Below are positions 24,304 through 32,734 of a stretch of DNA of 36,673 nt, piece by piece. The position numbers and the translations under genes were made by a program. The notes under the pieces are model-generated. The model was not told the origin of the DNA, made no database searches, and worked only from the letters and a program-made list of their open reading frames with translations. Position 1 is the stretch's first letter, and each line of letters opens with the position of its first letter. Source of the stretch: Candidatus Methanoperedens sp. (GTDB taxonomy: Archaea > Halobacteriota > Methanosarcinia > Methanosarcinales > Methanoperedenaceae); assembly GCA_026552975.1 (NCBI GenBank), contig JAPMTR010000085.1, positions 1-36,673 on the forward strand, in the 5' to 3' direction.

Positions 24304-24797
24304 AAAAAGACAGTGTAGAGAAAAAACCCGCAGGCTCATGGAAAAAAGAGATGCTTGTACGCCCGATCCGCCAGGGAACTGTGATAGACCATATTCGTGG
24401 AGGGCAGGCTCTCAATGTGTTAAAGATCCTGGGAATATATGGAACAACAGAAGCTGTGGTGAGTGTTGCTATGAATGTCCCAAGCAAAGTGCTGGGTTCT
24501 AAGGATATCGTGAAGGTCGAGGGAAGGGAACTTGAGCAAAAGGAGGTTGACAGGATCTCTCTTATCGCGCCAGATGCCACGATCAATATTATCCGGGATT
24601 TTGAGGTCATTGAGAAATACAGGGTCGAGCTCCCAGAGCGTATCGATGGTGTCGTAAAATGTAATAATCCAAATTGTATTTCCAATACGCATGAACCTGT
24701 AATTTCAAAATTCACGGTCAATAAGAAACCGGTGGATTTAAGGTGCGTATATTGCGATCATGTGATCTCTGAGGGTATAGCTGACCATTTGATTTAA
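24300..24797 (+). CDS. pyrI: Aspartate carbamoyltransferase, regulatory subunit
   Basis: The chain has an N-terminal nucleotide-binding domain ([21 protein letters not shown]) and a C-terminal zinc domain with four cysteines in CNNPNC and CVYCDH. PyrI binds CTP/ATP and gives allosteric control to the PyrB trimers. At 165 residues it is a little longer than typical because of about 15 extra Lys-rich N-terminal residues; an internal Met (MLVRPI) could be the functional start. Confidence 0.95.
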   Translation: MKKDSVEKKPAGSWKKEMLVRPIRQGTVIDHIRGGQALNVLKILGIYGTTEAVVSVAMNVPSKVLGSKDIVKVEGRELEQKEVDRISLIAPDATINIIRDFEVIEKYRVELPERIDGVVKCNNPNCISNTHEPVISKFTVNKKPVDLRCVYCDHVISEGIADHLI

Positions 24798-24838
24798 AGG
24801 TGCAAACATTAATCTAAGAAAAAGGAGAATAGCATCGT

Positions 24839-25081
24839 ATGGACGAGAACACCGTGAATAGGACAAAGGCAGCCATTAATGCCCTTATTGATGTGGAGCA
24901 ATTATGGATCGAGAACACTCCAAATTATAATCTCTCAACACATGACCTTCTTATCCTGAAAAAAAGACTTGAACGGGTTTCAGAGAACGTTTCAAAGATA
25001 TATGAAGAAAATAAGGAGAAGTTGCAGGCGGCTGAGGATGAGATAAAGAAGATGCACGCTGGCAAGAAAAAAAATAGGTGA
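24839..25081 (+). CDS. Small coiled-coil protein
   Basis: The 80-residue protein is almost entirely helical. A first helix (NRTKAAINALIDVEQLWIE) is followed by a loop and then a long heptad-patterned helix from LILKKRLERVSENV to a Lys-rich end. AAAAAGGAGAA lies about ten bases before the ATG. No family is recognised. It follows pyrI by 41 nt and may share its transcript. Confidence 0.55.
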   Translation: MDENTVNRTKAAINALIDVEQLWIENTPNYNLSTHDLLILKKRLERVSENVSKIYEENKEKLQAAEDEIKKMHAGKKKNR

Positions 25082-25194
25082 TGGTGCTCCTCAAAGTAGA
25101 CATATAATTAAATTGATCTCATTAAATGTGTGGGGCTGTGTGAACTATTTTCAAGAGTAAACCGGAAAAAGAGAGTTTAGAATTATTTCCTTAT

Positions 25195-26655
25195 TTGATT
25201 GACAAATCAAACAATGCTATTACTATTGTTAGCTCGGAAACAGGTTTTATTTTGGATGCAAATGAAAAAGCCAGTAATAGTCTGGGATATTCGAGGGATG
25301 AACTACTTAATATGCATATATATGATTTTGATGTTAATTTACCGGATAATTTTTCATGGAAGGATCATGTTAAAAAAATTCATAAAGAAGGGGGATTGCA
25401 TTTCGAAGGAAATCACAGACGCAAAGATGGTTCAATATTTCGAGTTGAGATAAGTGCTAAATTACATGAGTATGGTAACAAAAGTCGATTAATTACTATA
25501 GCGCGAGATATTAATGAAATTAACCAATCTAAGACAGAAATGGAGAGACTCATTAAAGCCTTTTCAAGCTCTTCAGAGGGCATCGCATTAACTGATGAGA
25601 AGGGCCGATTCATCTATGTTAATGAGGCCCATTCTAAAATTTACGGTTACACTCAAAAGGAACTTATTGGAAATACCTGGCGTAAAATCACTCCAGCCAA
25701 AAAAAATTCTCCAACTGGAAAGGGCGTAACCAATACTATACATAACAAGGATATTGGTTTATTCTATGGAGAAGTTCCAGGTTTGAGGAAAGATGGTAAG
25801 ATAGTCCCTACCGAGGTCACAGGCAAGGATATTTGGGATGAAAATGGCATCTACCGGGGACACATTTGCATTATAAGGGATATCACAGGAAAAAGAGCAA
25901 TAGAAGAATTGCATCTTGAGAATGAGCGCCTGATCAGCTCAAACAAAACCAAATCAAAGCTTCTTACAATTATGAGCCATGAACTTCGGACTCCTCTGAC
26001 ATCTATTATAGGATATTCAAGAATTTTGGAGGGGGAAATTGAAGGTCAATTGAATGACAAACAAAAGTTCTTTTTGGATAATATTATTAAAAGCAGCAAA
26101 CACCTGGTTGATCTTATCAATAATTTTCTTCAACTTGCTGAAATAGAAGCAGGAAAGCGCGAAATGGTCTTTGAAGATATATCTGTTGCTGACGCAATAA
26201 ATGAGGTATTGGAATTAATTAAAGAGAATGCCTCAGAGCGGGGTATAATCCTGAGAAGGGAATTTGACCTTAAAATGCCTCCTATACAGGCTGATAGAGT
26301 AGCACTTAAACAAATATTATTGAATCTGCTAAGCAACGCAATGAAATTCAGGAAAAAAGAAGGGGGGAATATTACCGTATCGACCAGAAGAATAAATGAA
26401 ATGGTGAAGATCTCTATTGCTGACACTGGTATTGGGTTAAAGGAAGAAGACATACCAAGGCTTTTCCAGAAGTTTGAGCAGATTGATTCGGATTTATCCA
26501 GAAAATACGATGGGACAGGGATTGGACTTGCTATTACTAAAGAACTTATTGATATTCTAGGCGGACAAATTTGGGTTTCAAGCGAATTAGGAGTGGGCAG
26601 CACATTTAACTTTTTATTGCCCATAAAGGCGAATAAAGGGAAAAAATTTAAATAA
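25195..26655 (+). CDS. PAS-PAS sensor histidine kinase
   Basis: The order is PAS (about 1-110), PAS (115-235), HisKA with His262 in TIMSHELRTPLTSIIGYS, and a HATPase domain with N box LLNLLSNAMKF, ADTGIGLKEEDIP, FEQID and GTGIGLAITKELI. There is no membrane span, so it senses in the cytoplasm. The start is doubtful. The frame opens with TTG at 25195; no ATG or GTG lies between it and an in-frame TGA at 25141. An ATG at 25126 precedes that stop, beside a TATA-like box. The first PAS domain seems to begin before the TTG. A possible partner is the RR-PAS gene at 12.4 kb, by inference. Confidence 0.85.
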   Translation: MIDKSNNAITIVSSETGFILDANEKASNSLGYSRDELLNMHIYDFDVNLPDNFSWKDHVKKIHKEGGLHFEGNHRRKDGSIFRVEISAKLHEYGNKSRLITIARDINEINQSKTEMERLIKAFSSSSEGIALTDEKGRFIYVNEAHSKIYGYTQKELIGNTWRKITPAKKNSPTGKGVTNTIHNKDIGLFYGEVPGLRKDGKIVPTEVTGKDIWDENGIYRGHICIIRDITGKRAIEELHLENERLISSNKTKSKLLTIMSHELRTPLTSIIGYSRILEGEIEGQLNDKQKFFLDNIIKSSKHLVDLINNFLQLAEIEAGKREMVFEDISVADAINEVLELIKENASERGIILRREFDLKMPPIQADRVALKQILLNLLSNAMKFRKKEGGNITVSTRRINEMVKISIADTGIGLKEEDIPRLFQKFEQIDSDLSRKYDGTGIGLAITKELIDILGGQIWVSSELGVGSTFNFLLPIKANKGKKFK

Positions 26656-26669
26656 GTATATTTATTAAC

Positions 26670-27923
26670 CTATGAGGTAGCTTGATTTATGACATTACCT
26701 TCTTTTTTGCGTTCTAACTTCCTGTTTTTTTTATTTAATACCTGAATTATAGGGACCACAACTGGTTCGCCAATTGTTTCAAGTATTTTTGCTGCTTCTT
26801 CTCTTTGAGGATTTTTTCCTTCGATCACAGCATGGATCAGTTGTTCTATTGCAGGTTCTCCTATATTGGTGAGGATTTCAGCAGCAGTCTTTCTGATGAA
26901 AATATTATTATCATTTAAACTTGAAATGAGATTTTTTATCGCCGGTTCTCCGATTCTTTCAACTGCCCCTACTGCTCTTTGCCTTATGAAAATATCTTCA
27001 TCCTTTAATGCTTTGATAAAATATTCAACAGCAGGTTCCCCTATCTTAACAAGAGCATCCACAGCCATTGAAGCAACATTTGGAAAAACATCCCTTAAAG
27101 CTCCCATAAGAGGTTCCACAGCCCTTTTATCTCGAATTTCCCCAAGAGATTCTATGGCTTTCGTTCTAACATTTACATCTCTATCATTTAATAAATCGAT
27201 CAAAGGACCTACAGCCCTCTTATTGCCTAATTTCCCGAGGGCTACTATAGTTCTCTTTCTCATATAATCGTTCTTATCCTTTAGACCTTTGATAAGAATA
27301 TCAGATGTTTTTTCATCACCGATTTTTTCAAGAGATTCCCAGACAATTTCCCTGACCAATTCGCTTTCATCTTTCAAGGCTTTGATCAAGGCCTCTGATG
27401 CTCTTTTACCTCCGAGGTTCCCGAGGGCTTCTGCTGCTTCTTCTCTGATATACTCATTTTTATCCTTTAATGCCAGGATAAGAGGTTCCACAGCTCTATT
27501 ATCACCAATTTTTCCAAGTGCCTGTGTGGCTTTCTCACGGATGTTTTCGTTTTTATCTTTCAATATTTCAATAAGAGGCTCTATTCCTCTCTTATCTTTG
27601 ATCTTTCCCAGAGCTTCAACTGCGCTCCATCTTACAGAGTCATTTTTATCGTTCAATATTTGAATTAAGGAGGAAACTGCCCTTTTATCCTCCGAATTCC
27701 CGAGGGCTTCTGCTGCGGTTTTTCTAATTACCCAATCAGGATCGATCAAAACCTGATTAAGTGCTACAACCGCACTTTTATTTCCGATCCTGCCAAGTGC
27801 GGTTATTACTTCCCTTCTAAAGATCACGTTTTTCTTTTGGTTTAATAAAACCTTCAAACCGTTAATATCCCGTTCTAATTCCAACTTTTCGATGTCTTTT
27901 TTATAAAAATCAAATATTTCCAT
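26670..27923 (-). CDS. HEAT-repeat (PBS-lyase-like) protein
   Basis: Some twelve repeats of about 31 residues fill residues 20-400. Each has a core like DKN..(I/V)R..A.EALG.IGD.RAVEPLI, the PBS-lyase HEAT or EZ-HEAT pattern. The repeats are very regular. They form an all-helical solenoid, usually a protein-protein scaffold. No catalytic domain is attached. The tail is Lys-rich. AGGAGATGCT precedes the ATG. It converges with the histidine kinase gene, with 14 nt between the stops. Confidence 0.88.
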   Translation of the reverse strand: MEIFDFYKKDIEKLELERDINGLKVLLNQKKNVIFRREVITALGRIGNKSAVVALNQVLIDPDWVIRKTAAEALGNSEDKRAVSSLIQILNDKNDSVRWSAVEALGKIKDKRGIEPLIEILKDKNENIREKATQALGKIGDNRAVEPLILALKDKNEYIREEAAEALGNLGGKRASEALIKALKDESELVREIVWESLEKIGDEKTSDILIKGLKDKNDYMRKRTIVALGKLGNKRAVGPLIDLLNDRDVNVRTKAIESLGEIRDKRAVEPLMGALRDVFPNVASMAVDALVKIGEPAVEYFIKALKDEDIFIRQRAVGAVERIGEPAIKNLISSLNDNNIFIRKTAAEILTNIGEPAIEQLIHAVIEGKNPQREEAAKILETIGEPVVVPIIQVLNKKNRKLERKKEGNVINQATS

Positions 27924-28129
27924 AGCATCTCCTGGAGCATTGGAATAATTATCACTTCTATCCTGCTTCTATATAATTAAATATACAAGCATCTTCGTAT
28001 ATAAATTAATCTGTGTTTAAAAATATTAATGTGTATTATCCTTATAATTATGAATCAAAATCCATTTTATCATGAACATCCATCTGCTTCCCATAAGTAT
28101 TATCTTGTTTAACTTCTCTTTTAGTTGTT

Positions 28130-29317
28130 ATGCGAAATGACATGAAATCAAGAGGAAATAATGTTTTTTCAAATAATAAACACAGGATATATTTTTCTAT
28201 ATGTGGTGAAGGTTACGGACATTCAAGCCGGGAACTGGCTATAGCAGGCCAACTCAAAAGGAGGGGAGCAGACATCCTGATGGGAAGTTATGGATATGTT
28301 TTAGAAAGGTTAAAAAAGAGTTTTGATTCAATAGAGCTAAAACGAGAATTTGAAATGGTCGGGGATAAAGGATCTTTTGATATTGGAGCCACCATAAAGA
28401 AAAGCAGAAAAACTGCGATGCAGTTCTCATCGATCATAAAGGAGGAGAAAAAAGCTATTGAAAAGTTCAATGCGACATGCGTTGTGGCTGATGGAAGAAC
28501 AGCGGCAATTTTCGCTGCATTCCAGCTCGGCCTGCCCTGTGTTAATGTGTCGAACCAGACAAGCCTTGAACCTTTTTTTAAGGACAGTAATTTCCTGGTG
28601 CGTCTTATTGGAAAACCTGTTGAATTTACAATGCAGACCGCAACCACCCTTGCTGAAGTCACTTTGATCCCTGATCTTTCACCTCCTGACACAGTATGTC
28701 TGGCCAGTTTAGGTAAAAGCCGCCATATTATGAAAAAACAATGCTTTGTGGGGCCTGTCGTTTCATCTGAATTTTTTGAGGTAAGTAATGCTGTTGACAT
28801 TAAGTCCCATTTTATCCTGATCCTCCTTGGAGGACATTCTTTCAGGTATCCGATATTTGAAAATATTTTAAAAATCGCAGACCAGTTTCCAGGAGTTGAT
28901 TTTCTTATATTCACAAAATTCAAGAGCGATCATTATCCCCCCAATGTAAAAGTATCCGAATTTGCCAAAGATATCTCCTCATATATGAAAGCTGCTGACA
29001 TGATAATTACTCAGGCAGGTCACAGCACTGCTATGGAAATATTGACGACCGGAAAGCCTGCGCTTATTATTCCTGATAAAGGCCAGATCGAACAGGAAAA
29101 TAATGCCAGGCGAATGAAAGAACTGGGAACATGTGAAACGCTTGATTATGATTCACTTGATCCGGAATCTCTTTCTTCAAAAATAAGGGATTTACTTAAT
29201 GACAGGAAATATTGCGAAAAGGCTGTCCTCTACTCGGAAATGTCAAAAAACATGAAAGGTCCACAAAGATCCGCAGACATCATAATGGAGTTATCCAGGA
29301 GAACACAGTGTTATTGA
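28130..29317 (+). CDS. MJ1255-type glycosyltransferase (GT28-like)
   Basis: Residues 18-40 read RIYFSICGEGYGHSSRELAIAG, the glycine-rich N-terminal loop of MurG/UGT-like GT-B enzymes. The C-terminal half has ILLGGHSFRYP and the nucleotide-sugar site AADMIITQAGHSTAMEIL followed by GKPALIIPDKGQIEQENNA. This corresponds to the TIGR00661 (MJ1255/VC2487) group. Acceptor and sugar are unknown. The ATG at 28130 and the next Met at 28142 are both possible starts. PAP2 follows after 3 nt, suggesting a lipid-linked glycan step at the membrane. Confidence 0.8.
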   Translation: MRNDMKSRGNNVFSNNKHRIYFSICGEGYGHSSRELAIAGQLKRRGADILMGSYGYVLERLKKSFDSIELKREFEMVGDKGSFDIGATIKKSRKTAMQFSSIIKEEKKAIEKFNATCVVADGRTAAIFAAFQLGLPCVNVSNQTSLEPFFKDSNFLVRLIGKPVEFTMQTATTLAEVTLIPDLSPPDTVCLASLGKSRHIMKKQCFVGPVVSSEFFEVSNAVDIKSHFILILLGGHSFRYPIFENILKIADQFPGVDFLIFTKFKSDHYPPNVKVSEFAKDISSYMKAADMIITQAGHSTAMEILTTGKPALIIPDKGQIEQENNARRMKELGTCETLDYDSLDPESLSSKIRDLLNDRKYCEKAVLYSEMSKNMKGPQRSADIIMELSRRTQCY

Positions 29318-29320
29318 TCG

Positions 29321-29866
29321 ATGAGCATAGCATCTTTTATTGAATCAATAGACAGATCCGTCTTTCTTGAAATAAACCTTGATTTCCAGAATAGCTTATT
29401 TGATACCCTGTTCCCATTTTTAAGAGATTTTACATTTGTTTTCTGGATTGGATTCATTATCTATTTGCTTGTTAAGAAAGAAAAAAAACTTGCATTACTG
29501 ATGACTGCCGGGATTATAATCGGAGCCATTTTTACTTTTCCAATAAAATATTTTTTTGAACGCGAACGACCTTATGAACAGCTACTTTCGGCAAGACTTA
29601 TCGCCCCCATGGAATTTGACCCCTCTTTCCCTTCCGGACATACTGAAATGAGCTTCCTTGCAACGACTATCGTATCAAGATTCCATCCAGAATATAGTAA
29701 ATACCTGTATGCATTTTCAATCGTCGTTGCTTTGAGCAGGATATATGTAGGAGTTCATTTCCCGATAGATACGATTGGCGGAGTGATCATAGGGATTCTG
29801 ATCGGCAGGCTTATGTTGATGCTCGCAGAAAGAAGAAAAAGCCTGTTCTGGGAAGAAATCAAATAG
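29321..29866 (+). CDS. PAP2-family membrane phosphatase
   Basis: The 181-residue protein has five or six membrane helices and the full PAP2 triad: Lys76-x6-Arg83-Pro84, Pro104-Ser-Gly-His107 and Ser139-Arg140-x5-His146-x3-Asp150. His146 forms the phosphoenzyme. Such enzymes dephosphorylate lipid phosphates or polyprenyl diphosphates on the outer membrane face. It is translated right after the glycosyltransferase, so recycling of a lipid carrier used in glycan assembly is a fair guess. Confidence 0.9.
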   Translation: MSIASFIESIDRSVFLEINLDFQNSLFDTLFPFLRDFTFVFWIGFIIYLLVKKEKKLALLMTAGIIIGAIFTFPIKYFFERERPYEQLLSARLIAPMEFDPSFPSGHTEMSFLATTIVSRFHPEYSKYLYAFSIVVALSRIYVGVHFPIDTIGGVIIGILIGRLMLMLAERRKSLFWEEIK

Positions 29867-29895
29867 AGTTTCAGGTGAAAAGAATGAACAAATTA

Positions 29896-30188
29896 TTAAT
29901 GTCCACGAACAGATTCAACCTTTACTATTTGTGGTATTTTCTCCATTAGGGCAACCTCTAGCGCCGCAACGATAGTTTTTGTAGGAATTTGACATCTTCC
30001 GCATGACACTCCTTCCCTCGTCCTGTACTTTCGCAAAAATAACTAAATGTCACTGGAACAGTTGTTCTGGTAATAATTACTTTTACTATCCCATCTGTCA
30101 CACCCAGCAATTCTATATCACCACCATCAGCCTGAAGGCTCTTTTTAAAATCCGTGAGGATTTCTTCCACTGATCCCGTTATATCCAT
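29896..30188 (-). pseudogene. NifU C-terminal-like gene with a -1 frameshift
   Basis: The frame from the ATG at 30188 gives the NifU C-terminal start (ILTDFKKSLQADGGDIELLG...GIVKVIIT). It then reaches SYF and runs into unrelated residues, stopping at 29958. From the A5 run at 30035-30039 (T5 on the coding strand) the -1 frame continues the family: LRKYRTREGVSCGRC with the cluster-binding Cys-x2-Cys, then IPTKTIVAALEVALMEKIPQ to a stop at 29896. One lost T in a T6 run would explain it; a sequencing error or a programmed -1 slip are alternatives. The intact protein would carry Fe-S clusters. Confidence 0.75.
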
Positions 30189-30197
30189 AAAAAAAAA

Positions 30198-30698
30198 TCA
30201 GCTCACGAATTTTGGCGAAAAATACTTCTTTATCACGGTATCGCATTTTGCGCAAGTTATCATGAGCCAATCTCCAACAGCCTGTTTATCATAGTGGTCA
30301 AATATTGATGCACCGCAACCCGGGCAGATGTAATATTCCTTGAAATAATAATTATAGAACTCCGGAGTATTTTCAAGCCAGTTGATAGTTTGAAGGAGTC
30401 TTTCAAGATATCTTTGTTTTCCGCCCCGAGCGTCTTTCATTTCCGCCTGGACATGCTCTTCCATATGTTTTATATGGCGTTTGCTATGCTGTCTGATCTT
30501 CTGGTAGTTGCTGATGAATTCTTTTCCATTTTCCAGGTATTTCAGGTATCCTTTTTTTGTTTCTGTGCTTTCATTTATAGTCCTCAGGAAATATTCACTC
30601 ATGAGGTCTTCCATAAGATCAGAGCATTCAGTACATATATTGTAGCCTTTGTAATGTTTTGAGTCCTGCTGTCCATTGCATATTTTGCAGGTTTCCAT
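30198..30698 (-). CDS. Protein with two zinc ribbons
   Basis: About 166 residues. The N-terminus is METCKICNGQQ...YNICTECSDLME (two Cys-x2-Cys pairs). A central charged helical part of about 90 residues follows, and the C-terminus is YYICPGCGASIFDHYDK...ITCAKCDTVIKKYF (two more pairs). I know no name for it. The ATG at 30698 is chosen because GGGTGATG precedes it; an upstream ATG at 30716 lacks such a site. It starts 5 nt after the DUF22 stop, so the two are coupled. A nucleic-acid or metal-sensing role is possible. Confidence 0.7.
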   Translation of the reverse strand: METCKICNGQQDSKHYKGYNICTECSDLMEDLMSEYFLRTINESTETKKGYLKYLENGKEFISNYQKIRQHSKRHIKHMEEHVQAEMKDARGGKQRYLERLLQTINWLENTPEFYNYYFKEYYICPGCGASIFDHYDKQAVGDWLMITCAKCDTVIKKYFSPKFVS

Positions 30699-30703
30699 TA
30701 TCA

Positions 30704-31120
30704 TCACCCTATGCACACAGGTTTGGTCGCTTCTCGTGTAAACATTATCGGATAAAGGTTCAACACCGAAAGCAGGTCTCCCTTGTGGACCTCACCAGAT
30801 TCCTGACCCAGGACATATGCTACATTGATAGTCCTGTCAACTTCTACAGGCGATGGACCTTCTTTTGTTGCGACCTTGACCACAGATATTATAGGATGAT
30901 GGCTGAAAGCGCATGGTATTGCAAGCATGTCTTTCTGGACAATTATTTCCTTTACCTTTACACGCTCAAGTTTTCCTGCGCCGATGGTTACATCCTCGTC
31001 GGCTATCACCATTTCCCATTTAGCTCTTGTTGCAATGGTAAATTCATATGGCGAAGCTTTTACTTTCTTCCTATTTACTTTCCCATTCTTACGGGAAACC
31101 ACGTTTACAATTTCACTCAT
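30704..31120 (-). CDS. DUF22 domain protein
   Basis: From the ATG at 31120 (GGTGAT site eight bases upstream) the 138-residue protein begins MSEIVNVVSRKNGKVNRKKV. It carries YEFTIATRAKWEMVIADEDV, the KVKEIIVQKDMLAIPCAF block and VDRTINVAYVLGQESGEVHKGD, which I associate with archaeal DUF22 (PF01629). It looks like a beta-barrel fold. Function is unknown. An ATG at 31168 is in frame but without a ribosome site. It is the first gene of a unit with the zinc-ribbon gene. Confidence 0.7.
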   Translation of the reverse strand: MSEIVNVVSRKNGKVNRKKVKASPYEFTIATRAKWEMVIADEDVTIGAGKLERVKVKEIIVQKDMLAIPCAFSHHPIISVVKVATKEGPSPVEVDRTINVAYVLGQESGEVHKGDLLSVLNLYPIMFTREATKPVCIG

Positions 31121-31315
31121 AGTATCACCTTTTCCACCTATGTTTTCAAAGTATATATAGTTTATCACGATTAATCATTATAGTTTTTAATAATGACGTT
31201 TAATATATTGGAACTGATTTTAACCCTTGCCGTTATATTGCAGCAGGAGAACTTATATAGTTAACCTTGTGCAAACGAAACTTTAATTAACACATAAAGA
31301 CTTTGAGGTAATCTC

Positions 31316-31390
31316 GCTCCGATAGTGTAGCACGGCCAATCATGTCAGACTCTCACTCTGACGACTGGGGTTCAAATCCCCATCGGAGCA
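31316..31390 (+). tRNA. tRNA-Glu (CUC)
   Basis: GCTCCGA pairs with TCGGAGC, the anticodon stem TCAGA/TCTGA encloses CTCTCAC with anticodon CTC, and the T arm is GGGG-TTCAAAT-CCCC. The discriminator is A at 31390 and CCA is not encoded. No intron is present. A TATA box (CTTATATAG, 31252-31260) lies about 56 bases upstream. Confidence 0.95.
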
Positions 31391-31570
31391 TCTAAAATTT
31401 CTTTATACTCCTATCTTTTGGTGATGTTTTTCACGGATTTTTAAGACAAGTGCAAATCCTTGCCGGGCTATACCACTTTAGTAAGTAATCCGTACAGTTT
31501 TATCAAATCCCTATTTATCCGTATTCATCCTAATAAAACAATGAACTTATAACTTAGAGGAATACAAACT

Positions 31571-31602
31571 TTCCAGCTTGCACCCCAATGTGCAACTGGG
31601 AA
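31571..31602 (+). promoter_or_regulatory. Hairpin upstream of a small gene
   Basis: TTCCAG (31571-31576) and TTGCAC (31578-31583) pair with GTGCAA (31590-31595) and CTGGGAA (31596-31602), with single-base bulges and a 6-nt loop. It lies in the leader of the gene at 31661. Elsewhere the 31391-31660 gap shows only AT-rich sequence with a possible TATA box (AACTTATAAC, about 31545). Confidence 0.35.
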
Positions 31603-31660
31603 ATGAATGGTATATTGGCATCTGGTTTCAAGGATGCCGAAAATCAATGAGGAAGAAAAT

Positions 31661-31978
31661 ATGAAGAAACAAATCGACCGAGAAGCAATGAAAGCCGAAC
31701 AGGAACGAATAAAGGAATCAAACCATCAGTTCATGATCAGTATTTTAAATAATGAAGGCGTCGATGCAAATGAAGTGTCGCGCTTTGATCTGGATAGGTT
31801 GTTACGCATCCAGCGTGAAGTAGGTGTCAACGAACGCAGATTGAAAGAGCTGGTATACGAGTTCAACACAATCTTAAATCCTTATAGACCCGTGGTAATC
31901 GCCAACGCGCCAACCACAACTGATACATCAGAGGCTGAACAGCAAGAAACAACTGATTCCGAGACAACTGAGCCTTAA
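31661..31978 (+). CDS. Small hypothetical protein with Thr/Glu-rich tail
   Basis: I set the start at 31661 because TGAGGAAGAAAAT gives a Shine-Dalgarno eight bases upstream; an upstream in-frame ATG at 31607 has none. The 105 residues are a charged helix (KKQIDREAMKAEQERIKE), then VDANEVSRFDLDRLLRIQREVGVNERRLKELVYEF-like helices, and a disordered tail of Thr and Glu. No family is recognised. A clear terminator follows. Confidence 0.55.
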   Translation: MKKQIDREAMKAEQERIKESNHQFMISILNNEGVDANEVSRFDLDRLLRIQREVGVNERRLKELVYEFNTILNPYRPVVIANAPTTTDTSEAEQQETTDSETTEP

Positions 31979-31997
31979 AAACATCGTTTGTCCCGTA

Positions 31998-32031
31998 ATA
32001 ACGGCCATTATATGGCTGTTATCGCTTTTTT
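31998..32031 (+). terminator. Hairpin plus T6 terminator
   Basis: ATAACGGCCAT (31998-32008) pairs with ATGGCTGTTAT (32012-32022), one G-U pair, and TTTTTT follows at 32026-32031. It ends the transcript of the gene at 31661. Confidence 0.65.
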
Positions 32032-32170
32032 CAAATCCAGTATAACCAAGTAAATCACACACTCCAACAGACAAGAAATTAGATTTTACCCAAACCCAGC
32101 AACAAAAATTATCGATGATCCCACGGGTGATTGTCTCCATGTTTTTTTATTCAAATCCTTGACGCAAAGG

Positions 32171-32197
32171 TATAAATATTTATAAGTATTATAATAC
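32171..32197 (+). promoter_or_regulatory. TATA box within two tandem palindromes
   Basis: TATAAATATTTATA (32171-32184) and GTATTATAATAC (32186-32197) are perfect palindromes one base apart, ending seven bases before the ATG at 32205. The first holds the TATA box at about -30. A regulator bound here would block transcription, so self-repression by the RHH-like product is likely. Confidence 0.5.
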
Positions 32198-32204
32198 GTA
32201 CACC

Positions 32205-32450
32205 ATGAAACGCAAAGAATTAAGTGAAGCAGCTGTCCGAAGAAACTATGCATTCAGTCAGCGCACAATTGAAAACTTTAATTGGCTAATTGACCGTAAG
32301 ATATACAGGAATGAGACTGAAGCTATTGATCTTGCAATTGAACGCATGCGGACTATTTATGAAATGAGGGAAGAAGACTCAAAAGTGTCAAATCAAGAAA
32401 AACCCGATGACATTAAAACGTCTAAAAAAGTTAAGACTGCCGGAAATTAA
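32205..32450 (+). CDS. Small RHH-like DNA-binding protein
   Basis: The 81 residues read KRKELSEAAVRRNYAFSQRTIENFNWL, then ETEAIDLAIERMRTIYEM and a Lys-rich tail. A strand (NYAFS) followed by two helices with an NETEAIDLAI turn fits a ribbon-helix-helix fold with an N-terminal extension. There is no ribosome site, so the transcript is probably leaderless. Tandem palindromes overlap its promoter. No toxin partner lies directly downstream, only structured non-coding DNA. Confidence 0.6.
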   Translation: MKRKELSEAAVRRNYAFSQRTIENFNWLIDRKIYRNETEAIDLAIERMRTIYEMREEDSKVSNQEKPDDIKTSKKVKTAGN

Positions 32451-32594
32451 CCATATTCTCGCTGGAATATTCCTCAAGCATTAGAAAGGGTCAGGGGAAT
32501 CTGTCCCATGCGCACGTTCAAGAAAAAGACGATACAAATGCAGAGTATAATGAAACATATAGCAAGGTCAGTAAAAGTTTCAGCGTCTCAGCAG

Positions 32595-32718
32595 GAGGAT
32601 TTGTACTCACCCCGGGGGCACAGCTGCCCCTTCATGGGCATTGAGTATAAATCCTCGTGAACTGCAGCTTCCGGCATTTCGACAAATGCTGATCATGTGG
32701 GGTCGCCACCCCAACATG
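32595..32718. other. Two GC-rich hairpins in a non-coding stretch
   Basis: GAGGATTTGTACTCA (32595-32609) pairs with TGAGTATAAATCCTC (32642-32656), one G-U pair. Inside it GGGGCA pairs with TGCCCC across CAGC. A second hairpin is CATGT-GGGGT-CGCC-ACCCC-A-ACATG (32694-32718). They lie between the RHH gene and the metallopeptidase gene. A 50-codon frame (32508-32660) crosses the first hairpin, but I doubt that it is a gene. Confidence 0.45.
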
Positions 32719-32734
32719 ACTATGATCGAATTCT

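Noticed and set aside
25126-25141. Selenocysteine at the in-frame TGA of the histidine kinase leader
   Set aside because: No selenoprotein context or SECIS-like element is visible. A short leader peptide or sequence error is simpler.
31350-32160. An attachment site made by duplication of the tRNA-Glu 3' end
   Set aside because: Only 8-base matches (TCAAATCC) occur downstream, too short for an att repeat.
32508-32660. A 50-codon + strand frame after the RHH gene
   Set aside because: Only a weak ribosome site at poor distance. The frame crosses a strong hairpin and its product resembles nothing known.
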